DNA of 8,434 bases from Gammaproteobacteria bacterium (GTDB lineage Bacteria; Pseudomonadota; Gammaproteobacteria; JAPPPA01): contig JAPPPA010000281.1 of NCBI GenBank assembly GCA_028817755.1, positions 1-8,434 of the forward strand, given 5' to 3'. Under the pieces are notes generated by a model. That model had not been told where the DNA came from. It ran no database searches and was given only the letters and a program-made list of their open reading frames with translations. Within the stretch, counting starts at the first letter, position 1; each line of letters opens with the position of its first letter. Shown piece after piece: positions 1 through 6,441 of the stretch. The position numbers and the translations under genes were made by a program.

Positions 1-662
1 CGATAAGTCATGCGCGCAGTAGCTCGGATTTTGGCGCTATGGTTCGGGTGGTTACCTTGCTCGGCTTCATTTACCAAGCACCCCGCATCAACGTTGCAGC
101 CGCCAGCGCTGGATTTAAGATTGTTCTGATTTTTCCACCAACTATCGTAACTATGATTCACCGCGGCGATATTAAGCGCGGTGTCGGTTTTTTCTTGGCT
201 ATGTAATTCAACCACAATGGTTTCGCCTTCAACCGCGGGACTCCATAACTGACCATATTGGTTGCGATGAGCGGCGGTGTAGGGGCCGTATTGGCTGCTG
301 CCGTTTGGGTTATAAATCCATAGTTGCTGGTCTGGCGCTAATTCGAAGCGGTCGAAGTGCAGGCTGGTTGCCGCTGAGGCCGGAGATTGGATTTTAAGTT
401 GCCACACCTGTTTGTCACCGGCTTTGAACCTCTGGCCTTGGCTCATGCTGATGCGGTAATCCCGGCTGGTGCCAATAACAAGCGGTGCCGCGTTGTCTTG
501 CTCCGCTGATTTTGCCAATTGACTGGCCGCATCCAGTGGCGGGAGCTCAACCGTTGATGTGATGAGTTGAGCCGTATCTAAACCAAGCGGGTTCGCCTGC
601 GCAAACTGCGCAGATGCTGCCAGCCCGATTAGGGCAGCACAAGAAAGAAGCTGTTTCAGCAT
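1..662 (-). CDS. Secreted lysyl endopeptidase-like serine protease, partial (N-terminal part; continues past the left edge)
   Basis: The reading frame is open from the ATG at 662 to the window edge, giving 220 residues. Residues 1-23 form a Sec signal peptide (MLKQLL start, hydrophobic core, likely cut at AQA|NP). Residues 24-183 match the propeptide of the neighbouring protease (716-2197): shared stretches include IQSP, TSLHF, GPYT, WSP, TIVVE and a WW pair at 175-176. Residues 184-220 begin the catalytic domain with C189 and C195, spaced like Cys6 and Cys12 of Achromobacter protease I. Lys183 sits just before SSAGGC, so C189 would be the sixth residue after a cut at that lysine, as in protease I; this suggests self-processing. 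The catalytic triad and C-terminus lie outside the window. It starts 53 bp downstream of the paralogue on the same strand with no terminator between, so co-transcription is likely. No clear Shine-Dalgarno precedes the start. Protein relationship is strong; activity cannot be judged from this part. Confidence 0.88.
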   Translation of the reverse strand, partial: MLKQLLSCAALIGLAASAQFAQANPLGLDTAQLITSTVELPPLDAASQLAKSAEQDNAAPLVIGTSRDYRISMSQGQRFKAGDKQVWQLKIQSPASAATSLHFDRFELAPDQQLWIYNPNGSSQYGPYTAAHRNQYGQLWSPAVEGETIVVELHSQEKTDTALNIAAVNHSYDSWWKNQNNLKSSAGGCNVDAGCLVNEAEQGNHPNHSAKIRATARMTY

Positions 663-715
663 AAAGAGAAAGCCGACGGTCTTAGTCAGCTGTTTAGTTC
701 TTAGAAGTGGTTACT

Positions 716-2197
716 TTAGCGTTTTCTGAAACGCCAAAACAGGGCTACTAGACTAAGTAACCAGGCACCGTTGCCGCCGCCCCCGGAATCATCATTTCCT
801 ACCGTACCAATTGGGGTGTTGCTGGAGCCTGCAGCAGAACAGCTGGCCCCGTGGTGATCACAACCATCTAGGGTCTGAATCAAAGTGTTGTTTGGCGCTA
901 ACCAGTCTTTTAGGCGTGTTTGTGCAGTACCGCCGCCTTCCCAGCCCTGACCAATCCAGCCGTAGAAATCTTGGCCGTTAGGTGTGTTGCAGTCTGCACT
1001 ACCCGCAGACAATGCGCCGACTAGTCTATTTGATGGGTTCCAGATGCCAGAGCCAGAAGAGCCGCCTTCCGTGGTGCCCAAGTCCCAGCGTGACACGCGA
1101 ACATAAAGCCCAAGTGCGTTGGTAGCGTCGGCCGGATTAGCAGAACCGTTCACAATCGCCATCGGATCATTTTCTAGGCTGATTTTTTTCACATCGCCCG
1201 CAGGGTGGTGAATGGCTACACCTGAGCCGAGGTCTGCGCCCGAGCGATCCCAGCCGCTCCAGTACGGGTTATACACCGCCGGTGGCTGTGCGCTTAGGCG
1301 CAGTAGGGTGAAGTCGTTAGTCGCCCACGTTGAAACCACTGTGGCCCCAGAAATGGTTTGGTTGATATTAGGTGGCGTGTTACTACCGCAGCTATTGGAC
1401 TGGTATTGCCAATAAGTGGTGGCCGAGGCAGCGCCCGCATTACTGCTAATACAGTGGTTAGCGGTCAAGAAATATGGCGTGCCGTCTTGGTCGCTATTGT
1501 TGATAAGCGTGCCGCTGCAAGCGAAAGACTGTAGCAGCGTGCTGTAGATGAGCCGTGCAGTCGCGCGTACCTTGGTGCTGTGCCCGTCGGCCGTGCTGCA
1601 AGCAACGTTCACATGGCAGGAACCGGCGGCTTTGGTTTGCACGCTGTCTTCGTCTTGCCACCACGCTTTGGTGCCGTGGTTGATATGTGCAACTTGGATG
1701 TTTGAACGACTCTCGGCTGGCGATTCGACCTCTACTACGATGGTGTCGCCAATAACCTGTGGTGACCAAAATTCACCAATAGGGTTGGCGTGGGTGTTGG
1801 TATAAGGGCCGTGGGCTTCTGTACTGCCTGGCGCGTAAAGCCAAAGTTGTACGCCTTCAGCAAGATCGAAAGCAGAGAAATGCAGACTGGTGGAAAGTGC
1901 GTCAGGCGATTGGATGGCGAGGCGTTGCAGCGTGTTGCCATTACTGAGGACTTCGGTTTCAACATTGGCAAGGTCGAATACTGCAGGACGATTCAAACCC
2001 ACTAACATGCCAGCTCTGGGGTCGGCTTCCGCTTCGGCAATACGTTCTACCAAGTCGGTAAATGGACCAATAGATTGGGTGTCGGCGAGAGAGACAGGGT
2101 TAGCGAGCTGGTTCAAGCCCGGCGGCAACGCGGCATTAGCTGTCCATGCAAAGGCTAGGCCTAAAATACTTAATAGTAGTGTGCGAGTTCGCCCCAT
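716..2197 (-). CDS. Lysyl endopeptidase-like secreted serine protease (S1 fold) with GlyGly-CTERM tail
   Basis: This is a complete 493-residue preproprotease. Residues 1-22 are a signal peptide (cut near ANA|AL), about 23-189 a propeptide, about 190-446 the catalytic domain, then a Ser/Asn/Gly linker and a C-terminal sorting tail. The triad is visible as His248 (TANHC), Asp295 (ATNDF) and Ser381 (GGSSGSG). Six cysteines (194, 200, 226, 249, 270, 403) match the order of the three disulfides of Achromobacter protease I; C446 and C453 in the linker are extra. Asp410 (QDFYG) aligns with the acidic residue that gives that enzyme its lysine specificity. Lys189 lies four residues before C194 and is the likely self-cleavage site between propeptide and mature enzyme. 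It should cleave after lysine outside the cell or at its surface. The start is supported by the signal peptide and a purine-rich GAGAG stretch upstream. The paralogue at 1-662 follows 53 bp downstream. Confidence 0.93.
   Translation of the reverse strand: MGRTRTLLLSILGLAFAWTANAALPPGLNQLANPVSLADTQSIGPFTDLVERIAEAEADPRAGMLVGLNRPAVFDLANVETEVLSNGNTLQRLAIQSPDALSTSLHFSAFDLAEGVQLWLYAPGSTEAHGPYTNTHANPIGEFWSPQVIGDTIVVEVESPAESRSNIQVAHINHGTKAWWQDEDSVQTKAAGSCHVNVACSTADGHSTKVRATARLIYSTLLQSFACSGTLINNSDQDGTPYFLTANHCISSNAGAASATTYWQYQSNSCGSNTPPNINQTISGATVVSTWATNDFTLLRLSAQPPAVYNPYWSGWDRSGADLGSGVAIHHPAGDVKKISLENDPMAIVNGSANPADATNALGLYVRVSRWDLGTTEGGSSGSGIWNPSNRLVGALSAGSADCNTPNGQDFYGWIGQGWEGGGTAQTRLKDWLAPNNTLIQTLDGCDHHGASCSAAGSSNTPIGTVGNDDSGGGGNGAWLLSLVALFWRFRKR
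719..787 (-). other. GlyGly-CTERM sorting tail of the protease (residues 471-493)
   Basis: The last 23 residues of the protease read as a glycine run (SGGGGNG), a hydrophobic segment (AWLLSLVALFW) and a basic end (RFRKR). This three-part layout is that of GlyGly-CTERM domains, which in gammaproteobacteria are processed by rhombosortase, a rhomboid-family intramembrane protease, on type II secreted cargo. The assignment is by layout; the processing enzyme is not in this window. Confidence 0.85.
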
Positions 2198-2227
2198 TGG
2201 TGTGTCTCTCTATGTACCCCTAAGCTA

Positions 2228-2256
2228 AGTCTAGTTGAACATAAGTTCATTGAAAA
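2228..2256 (-). promoter_or_regulatory. Candidate sigma70-type promoter of the protease gene with a dyad in its spacer
   Basis: Reading the minus strand, TTTTCA (2256-2251; 4 of 6 matches to TTGACA) is followed after exactly 17 nt by TAGACT (2233-2228; 4 of 6 matches to TATAAT). This lies 31-59 bp upstream of the protease ATG at 2197 and would give a 5' leader of about 25 nt. The spacer carries the perfect dyad TGAAC-N4-GTTCA (2236-2249), positioned so that a bound dimeric regulator would contact DNA between the two hexamers. The hexamers are moderate matches, so this is a prediction. Confidence 0.4.
2236..2249. repeat. Inverted repeat TGAAC-ATAA-GTTCA (operator-like)
   Basis: This is a perfect 5-bp dyad with a 4-bp spacer, 14 bp in all, lying 39-52 bp upstream of the protease start. 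It falls entirely within the 17-bp spacer of the candidate promoter, which is what makes it more than a chance short palindrome. Confidence 0.45.
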
Positions 2257-2278
2257 TCTAAAGCGCTCTTTTTGCCGT

Positions 2279-2300
2279 TTTTCAGCTTGGCGGCTGAAAA
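2279..2300. repeat. Inverted repeat TTTTCAGC-N6-GCTGAAAA
   Basis: This is a perfect 8-bp stem with a 6-nt loop (TTGGCG), with a further GCC/GGC pairing outside it (2274-2276 with 2302-2304) across a small bulge. It lies 82-103 bp upstream of the protease ATG. Neither strand has a run of T directly after the stem, so it does not look like an intrinsic terminator. A regulator site or RNA hairpin is possible. Confidence 0.45.
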
Positions 2301-2310
2301 TGGCTGACCA

Positions 2311-2325
2311 GCGGTTACTAACCGC
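2311..2325. repeat. Inverted repeat GCGGTTA-C-TAACCGC (operator-like)
   Basis: This is a perfect 7-bp dyad around a single central base, 15 bp in all, 114-128 bp upstream of the protease start. The one-base centre is too small for an RNA hairpin without opening inner pairs, so a binding site for a dimeric protein is the more natural reading. The regulator is unknown. Confidence 0.45.
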
Positions 2326-2363
2326 GTAAATAGTTAGAGCGTTAGCGTAGTGCTTAGGTTCTA

Positions 2364-2414
2364 TAAGGGCCTGTATTGCGCGCAAAAGTTCCGAGCGAAC
2401 GGCGCAGGCCCTTA
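2364..2414. repeat. 10-bp inverted repeat just after the ndh stop codon, with a structured 31-nt loop
   Basis: TAAGGGCCTG (2364-2373) pairs perfectly with CAGGCCCTTA (2405-2414). The 31-nt loop contains a second perfect palindrome, TTGCGCGCAA (2376-2385), and a small GTTC/GAAC pair (2388-2391 with 2397-2400). On the minus strand the stem begins 3 nt after the ndh stop. No T-run follows, so it is not a textbook intrinsic terminator. It may protect the ndh mRNA 3' end, act as a terminator with a protein partner, or be an intergenic repeat unit. The stretch 2198-2417 holds no convincing gene. Confidence 0.6.
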
Positions 2415-2417
2415 ATC

Positions 2418-3722
2418 TTACTGAGTGATGTCTTCGCGTGTTCGCGCAAATGGGCCGCCCGTAATTAGGCGCACACCACGCTTACGTAGAATGTATTTAG
2501 ACAACCAGCGTACTGTGACCAAAATTTTCTTATCGGTTTCCACCAAGTAGAAAATATGGATAAAGGCCCACAAGAACCAAGCAATCGCGCCTTTAAACTT
2601 AAAGCCGTATACATCAGCTACGGCATGGTTAACCGCAATAACGGCCATGCTACCTTGGTCGTTGTATTTAAAGGCTTTGCTGTCTTTACCTTGTAGCTCG
2701 TTTTTCAGGCGCTTAGCTAAATAGCTGCCTTGTTGCTTGGCCACTGGCGCAACACCCGGTAGTGGGCGATCACCTTGGTGTTCAAAGCAAGCTAGGTCAC
2801 CGGCCACAAAAATGTCAGGGTGATTCGGCAGAGATAGATCAGGGTTTACCTTTACCTTGCCTGCGCGGTCTAGCTCAACACCGGTGCGCTTAGACAAGGC
2901 TTGGCCGAATTTAGACGCTTTTACACCGGCGGCCCAAAGAATGGTGTCGGCATCAATTTGGCGTTCTTCGTCATCGGCTTTAAGCGTGACTTTGGCACGC
3001 TCAATATTGGTCACCATGGCCTGTTTAACCACGGTTACACCCAGGTCTTCTAATGACTTCTGCGCGGCATCGCCTAGCTTCTTAGGGTAAGGCGGCAATA
3101 CCTGCGGCGCGCCTTCAATCAGGTAAATTTCGCAGTCGCGTGGATCGATATTGCGGAAGTCTTTAACCACAGTTTTATGGCATAACTCGGCAATGGTGCC
3201 GGCTAGCTCCACGCCGGTAGGGCCAGCGCCAACCACTACAAAACGCATCAAGGTGGCGCGTTTTTCTGGTTCGGTTTCCAGCTCGGCGTTTTCCAGTGCG
3301 GTAAGAATACGGCGACGAATTTCTAGCGCGTGATCGACCGTTTTGAGGCCAGGCGCTTCCGCATTCCACTGGTCATTACCAAAGTATTGGTGCTTTACGC
3401 CGGTAGCTACTACGAGCTTGTCGTAGCTCAGTTCGCCGCTTTCATGGATCAGTACTTTGCGCTCTGGATCAATGTCATTCGCCGTAGACTGCAAAACCGT
3501 GGTGTTTTGGTTTTTGCGCAGTACCGAGCGAATCGGTGTGGCAATATCTGAAGCGTCTAGCGTTCCAGTCGCTACTTGATAAAGCAACGGCTGAAAGAGG
3601 TGGAAGTTGCGCTTATCTACAACCGTAATGCGGTAGTCTGTTTTACCTAGCTTGCTGGCGGCGTATAAACCGGCGAAGCCCGCACCGACGATAACTAAAT
3701 GTGGCTTATTTTCTTGCACCAT
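2418..3722 (-). CDS. ndh: Type II NADH:quinone oxidoreductase (NDH-2)
   Basis: This 434-residue flavoprotein oxidises NADH and reduces membrane quinone without pumping protons, on the cytoplasmic face of the inner membrane. It has two Rossmann motifs: the FAD-binding GAGFAG (13-18) and the NADH-binding GAGPTG (165-170). The FAD-contact motif FVAGDLA is at 305-311. The quinone-site region appears as APVAKQQG (325-332), where many relatives have AQ at the first two positions. A hydrophobic stretch at about 378-394 (FLWAFIHIFYLV) followed by basic residues is the usual membrane anchor. Length matches the family. The ATG at 3722 is the first possible start because an in-frame TAG lies 9 nt upstream; the sequence before it has no good ribosome-binding site, while a strong AGGAGG is 47 nt away (3770-3775). 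The gene is divergent from the NRDE gene at 3803. Confidence 0.94.
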   Translation of the reverse strand: MVQENKPHLVIVGAGFAGLYAASKLGKTDYRITVVDKRNFHLFQPLLYQVATGTLDASDIATPIRSVLRKNQNTTVLQSTANDIDPERKVLIHESGELSYDKLVVATGVKHQYFGNDQWNAEAPGLKTVDHALEIRRRILTALENAELETEPEKRATLMRFVVVGAGPTGVELAGTIAELCHKTVVKDFRNIDPRDCEIYLIEGAPQVLPPYPKKLGDAAQKSLEDLGVTVVKQAMVTNIERAKVTLKADDEERQIDADTILWAAGVKASKFGQALSKRTGVELDRAGKVKVNPDLSLPNHPDIFVAGDLACFEHQGDRPLPGVAPVAKQQGSYLAKRLKNELQGKDSKAFKYNDQGSMAVIAVNHAVADVYGFKFKGAIAWFLWAFIHIFYLVETDKKILVTVRWLSKYILRKRGVRLITGGPFARTREDITQ

Positions 3723-3731
3723 TATGGGTCG

Positions 3732-3755
3732 CTATGCCTGAGAAAAGCGCGGCAT
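3732..3755 (-). other. Possible 7-codon leader ORF (MPRFSQA) ahead of ndh
   Basis: On the minus strand an ATG at 3755-3753 opens seven codons and ends at TAG (3734-3732). It is in the same frame as ndh, whose ATG starts 9 nt after that stop. The only strong Shine-Dalgarno in the leader, AGGAGGAG (3775-3768), is 12-14 nt upstream of this ATG, longer than ideal. Termination followed by reinitiation at ndh is conceivable. It could also be chance, given how short it is. Confidence 0.25.
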
Positions 3756-3802
3756 AATATCAGAAGACTCCTCCTAACTCAGTTCGCACCTTTTTAGCTT
3801 TT

Positions 3803-4573
3803 ATGTGTACCGTTTTTTTTGCTTGGCAAAGTCGTAAAGACTTACCGTTAATTGTGGCTTCTAATCGCGATGAATTTCATCAGCGCCCGACCTCTGCGGC
3901 GGCTTGGCAAGCGGACGGTCTATGGTTCGGCGGACGCGATGAGAAAGATGGTGGTAGCTGGTTGGGTATAGCGAAGTCGGGTCGCTTTGCAGTGATTACC
4001 AATTTTCGTGATCCCGAAAACATCAAACAAGTAGCCCCTAGCCGAGGTGATTTAGTCCGTCGCTGGTTGGAAGGCGAAGAGCAAGAGGTTTTTTGTAACC
4101 ATCTTGAATCCGCGGCCGAGGACTACAACGGCTTTAATTTAATGTTTGGCGATACCGCACAGCTTTATTACTTTGGGAGCGCGATTAGCCCAGCAAAAGT
4201 GCAAACGCTAGCGCCCGGTTTATACGGTTTAAGCAATGGTGTGCTCGATGAAGCTTGGCCGAAGGTAAAACTCGGTAAGCGTCGCTTCGAAACCGTAGTG
4301 GGCGCAGAAGAAGTTGGCTTTGACGTGTTGCGTGGCCTAATGAGTGATCGCCGTAAAGCGCCGGATGAAGCCTTGCCCAATACTGGCGTACCGAGAGAGT
4401 GGGAAAGCTTGCTGTCGAGCTTATTCATCGTAAGTCCTGCTTACGGCACGCGTGCAACAACTGTCTTTACGCTAAGCAATAGCGGCCAGTCCGAATTTAT
4501 CGAAACCCGTTTTGATTCCACTGGTGAAGTTACCGGCCAAACCCAAGAAGCCTTTGCAATAAGCCATGTCTAA
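3803..4573 (+). CDS. NRDE family protein (TANGO2 homologue)
   Basis: This 256-residue protein carries the family signature: it starts MCT, has NRDE at 21-24, GGRDEKDGGSWLGI at 43-56 and the GLSNG..D..WPKV region at about 142-156. The YGTRATTVF motif is near the C-terminus. Family members are related to N-terminal-nucleophile hydrolases, where Cys2 would become the catalytic residue after Met1 removal; the biochemical role in bacteria is not settled, while human TANGO2 is linked to lipid and energy metabolism. No signal peptide or membrane segment is present, so it is cytoplasmic. The ATG is fixed by the MCT start, although no Shine-Dalgarno is evident. The 3' end overlaps the next gene by 8 bp, implying co-translation with the S9 peptidase. 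Family assignment is firm; substrate is unknown. Confidence 0.93.
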   Translation: MCTVFFAWQSRKDLPLIVASNRDEFHQRPTSAAAWQADGLWFGGRDEKDGGSWLGIAKSGRFAVITNFRDPENIKQVAPSRGDLVRRWLEGEEQEVFCNHLESAAEDYNGFNLMFGDTAQLYYFGSAISPAKVQTLAPGLYGLSNGVLDEAWPKVKLGKRRFETVVGAEEVGFDVLRGLMSDRRKAPDEALPNTGVPREWESLLSSLFIVSPAYGTRATTVFTLSNSGQSEFIETRFDSTGEVTGQTQEAFAISHV

Positions 4574-6437
4574 TACAAGCCCCCAGCATACAAGCACCCG
4601 GCCGGGCTTTTGGGCATCGCCACTGTCGGCTGAGATGGTGGCGTCAGCCAGTATTCGCCTAGGCCAAACCGCTTTGCATGATGGCGTGGCGTATTGGACC
4701 GAGTGCCGCCCGCAAGAGGCTGGGCGAACGGTTGTGGTTGCCGAAGATGGAGAAACCACTCGTGACCTATTCCCGGCGCCATTTGATGCGCGCAGCCGCG
4801 TACATGAATACGGCGGTGGCGCGTTCTGCATTGGCGGCGGCTTTTGTTGGTTTGTAAACGCTAAAGACCAAGCGATTTATCGTGTGCCAGTAACCGGCGG
4901 TGATCCTGTACAGGTGTGTCGGGAGTCCAATACGCGTTTAGGTGATTTGCATTGGGATGGCACGCGGGCACGTTTGCTGGCGGTGGCCGAAGTGCATGCG
5001 CCGACTAGTCAGCATGGACAAGGTATTGAGAATAACTTGCTGGCGATTGATGTTGCCAGCGGGCGTATCAGCACACTGCAGTCTGGCGCTGACTTTTACG
5101 CCTATCCGCGCGTGAGTCCAGACGGCCGTCATCTCAGCTGGTTAGAGTGGCAGAACCCCAATATGCCTTGGGATAATACCAGCTTGTATGTTGCTGAGCT
5201 GGATATTGATGGCCTGCCGCTGCAAGCACAAAGGCTAGACGACGGAGTCGCGATATTTCAGCCAGAGTGGACGCCGAACGGTGAATTGCTGTGGAGTGCC
5301 GACCACGATAACTGGTGGAATATTTACAACCGCCAAGGTGCGCTTAGCCAAGAACAAGCCGAATGTGGGCAGCCACTTTGGAATTTCAATATGGCCACAT
5401 GGGCGGCTAATGAGTCCGATGTGTTTGGGCTGTTTAGCGATAACGGCCAATGGCGATTGGCGAAAATTGGTGTGCAGCATGCGGAGTATTTTGCGCTGCC
5501 ATTTAGTTGGCTGGACCAACTGCGCGTAGAAGGCGATAGTGCGGTTGCCTTGGCTGGTTCCGCTACCCGCGCCAGCTGTGTGATTCGTGTGGATTTGCGT
5601 AGTGGCGACTGGCAAACCATTAAACAAGTGGCAGAGGTGCCGGTGAGTCGGGCCTACTTGTCGGAGCCACAATCTATTTGCTTTGATACCACTGAAGGCG
5701 AGCAGGCCTACGGCCTTTATTATCCGCCGAGTAATGATGGCTACGCCTTAGAGGGCGAGCTACCGCCATTAATGGTGCGTTGTCATGGTGGGCCATCGGC
5801 GGCCACGCATACGGCACTAGAACTGAAATATCAGTTTTGGACATCGCGTGGTTTTGCCGTGTTGGATGTGAATTACCGTGGTTCCACCGGCTATGGCCGT
5901 GCTTATCGCCGCAGCCTATATGGCCACTGGGGCGTTAAAGATGTTGTCGACGCTGTAAATGGCGCTAAGTATTTAGCCGATAAAGGGCTGGTGAATGCAG
6001 AACAGCTCTTTATTTCCGGCTCTAGCGCAGGTGGTTTTACGGTGCTCTCAGCGCTCACGTTTTACGATCAATTTACCGCCGGCGCCAGCTACTACGGCAT
6101 TGGTGATTTACGCGCGATTATGGATGACACGCATAAGTTCGAAGCGCGCTATGGTGACCAGTTGATTGGCCCTTATGACTCGCACGCCGAGGAATACATC
6201 AAGCGCTCACCGCTGTTTTCGGTAGAGCAGTTGAGTTGTCCGGTGATTTTCTTCCAAGGCTTAGACGACAAAATTGTGCCGCCCAATCAGGCGCAAATGA
6301 TGGCAGATGCGCTCAAAGCCAAAGGCATTCATTTTGAGCACTATGAGTTTGCGGGCGAGAGCCATGGTTTCCGTAAACAGGAAACCATTGTTAAAACGCT
6401 AGAAGCCGAACTGGCTTTCTATCAGCGCCTTATATAG
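4566..6437 (+). CDS. S9-family (prolyl oligopeptidase-like) serine peptidase, acylaminoacyl/dipeptidyl peptidase type
   Basis: This 623-residue enzyme has the two-part S9 architecture. Residues about 30-360 look like a beta-propeller (repeated strands with SPDG and TPNG turns) that gates access. Residues about 375-623 form an alpha/beta hydrolase. Visible active-site elements are HGGP (407-410, oxyanion region), the nucleophile Ser487 in GSSAGG, Asp568 in GLDDKIVPP and His600 in ESHGF. YRGSTGYG (437-444) is typical of the acylaminoacyl-peptidase branch (S9C). It should trim short peptides in the cytoplasm; there is no signal peptide. Its ATG lies inside the last codons of the NRDE gene (8-bp overlap, ATGTCTAA), so it probably depends on translational coupling, in line with the lack of a good ribosome-binding site. 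Its stop is only 4 bp from the stop of the convergent DUF4399 gene. Exact substrate preference cannot be read from sequence. Confidence 0.93.
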   Translation: MSNTSPQHTSTRPGFWASPLSAEMVASASIRLGQTALHDGVAYWTECRPQEAGRTVVVAEDGETTRDLFPAPFDARSRVHEYGGGAFCIGGGFCWFVNAKDQAIYRVPVTGGDPVQVCRESNTRLGDLHWDGTRARLLAVAEVHAPTSQHGQGIENNLLAIDVASGRISTLQSGADFYAYPRVSPDGRHLSWLEWQNPNMPWDNTSLYVAELDIDGLPLQAQRLDDGVAIFQPEWTPNGELLWSADHDNWWNIYNRQGALSQEQAECGQPLWNFNMATWAANESDVFGLFSDNGQWRLAKIGVQHAEYFALPFSWLDQLRVEGDSAVALAGSATRASCVIRVDLRSGDWQTIKQVAEVPVSRAYLSEPQSICFDTTEGEQAYGLYYPPSNDGYALEGELPPLMVRCHGGPSAATHTALELKYQFWTSRGFAVLDVNYRGSTGYGRAYRRSLYGHWGVKDVVDAVNGAKYLADKGLVNAEQLFISGSSAGGFTVLSALTFYDQFTAGASYYGIGDLRAIMDDTHKFEARYGDQLIGPYDSHAEEYIKRSPLFSVEQLSCPVIFFQGLDDKIVPPNQAQMMADALKAKGIHFEHYEFAGESHGFRKQETIVKTLEAELAFYQRLI

Positions 6438-6441
6438 TCCG

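Noticed and set aside
637..662. Lipobox-like LLSC at the start of the partial protease
   Set aside because: The cysteine is residue 8, too early for a lipoprotein signal; a normal hydrophobic core and an AQA cleavage site follow it.
1212..2228. Several plus- and minus-strand ORFs of 67-112 codons inside the protease gene
   Set aside because: They lie antisense or out of frame to a gene with a clear signal peptide, triad and cysteine pattern, and show no domains.
2262..2273. Possible small terminator (AAAG-loop-CTTTTT) on the plus strand
   Set aside because: The stem is only about 4 bp of weak pairs, and no plus-strand gene ends nearby.
2170..2385. Minus-strand 71-codon ORF in the gap between the protease and ndh genes
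   Set aside because: It spans the dyad-rich intergenic region and overlaps the protease start in another frame. The translation has no recognisable domain, signal or ribosome-binding site.
3730..3758. Plus-strand promoter for the NRDE gene (CATAAT at 3753-3758)
   Set aside because: The -10 match is good, but the best -35 at a suitable distance matches only 3 of 6 bases; not enough to annotate.
5235..5672. A 145-codon ORF antisense to the S9 peptidase
   Set aside because: It is a shadow of the propeller-coding region, with no recognisable domain or start signal.
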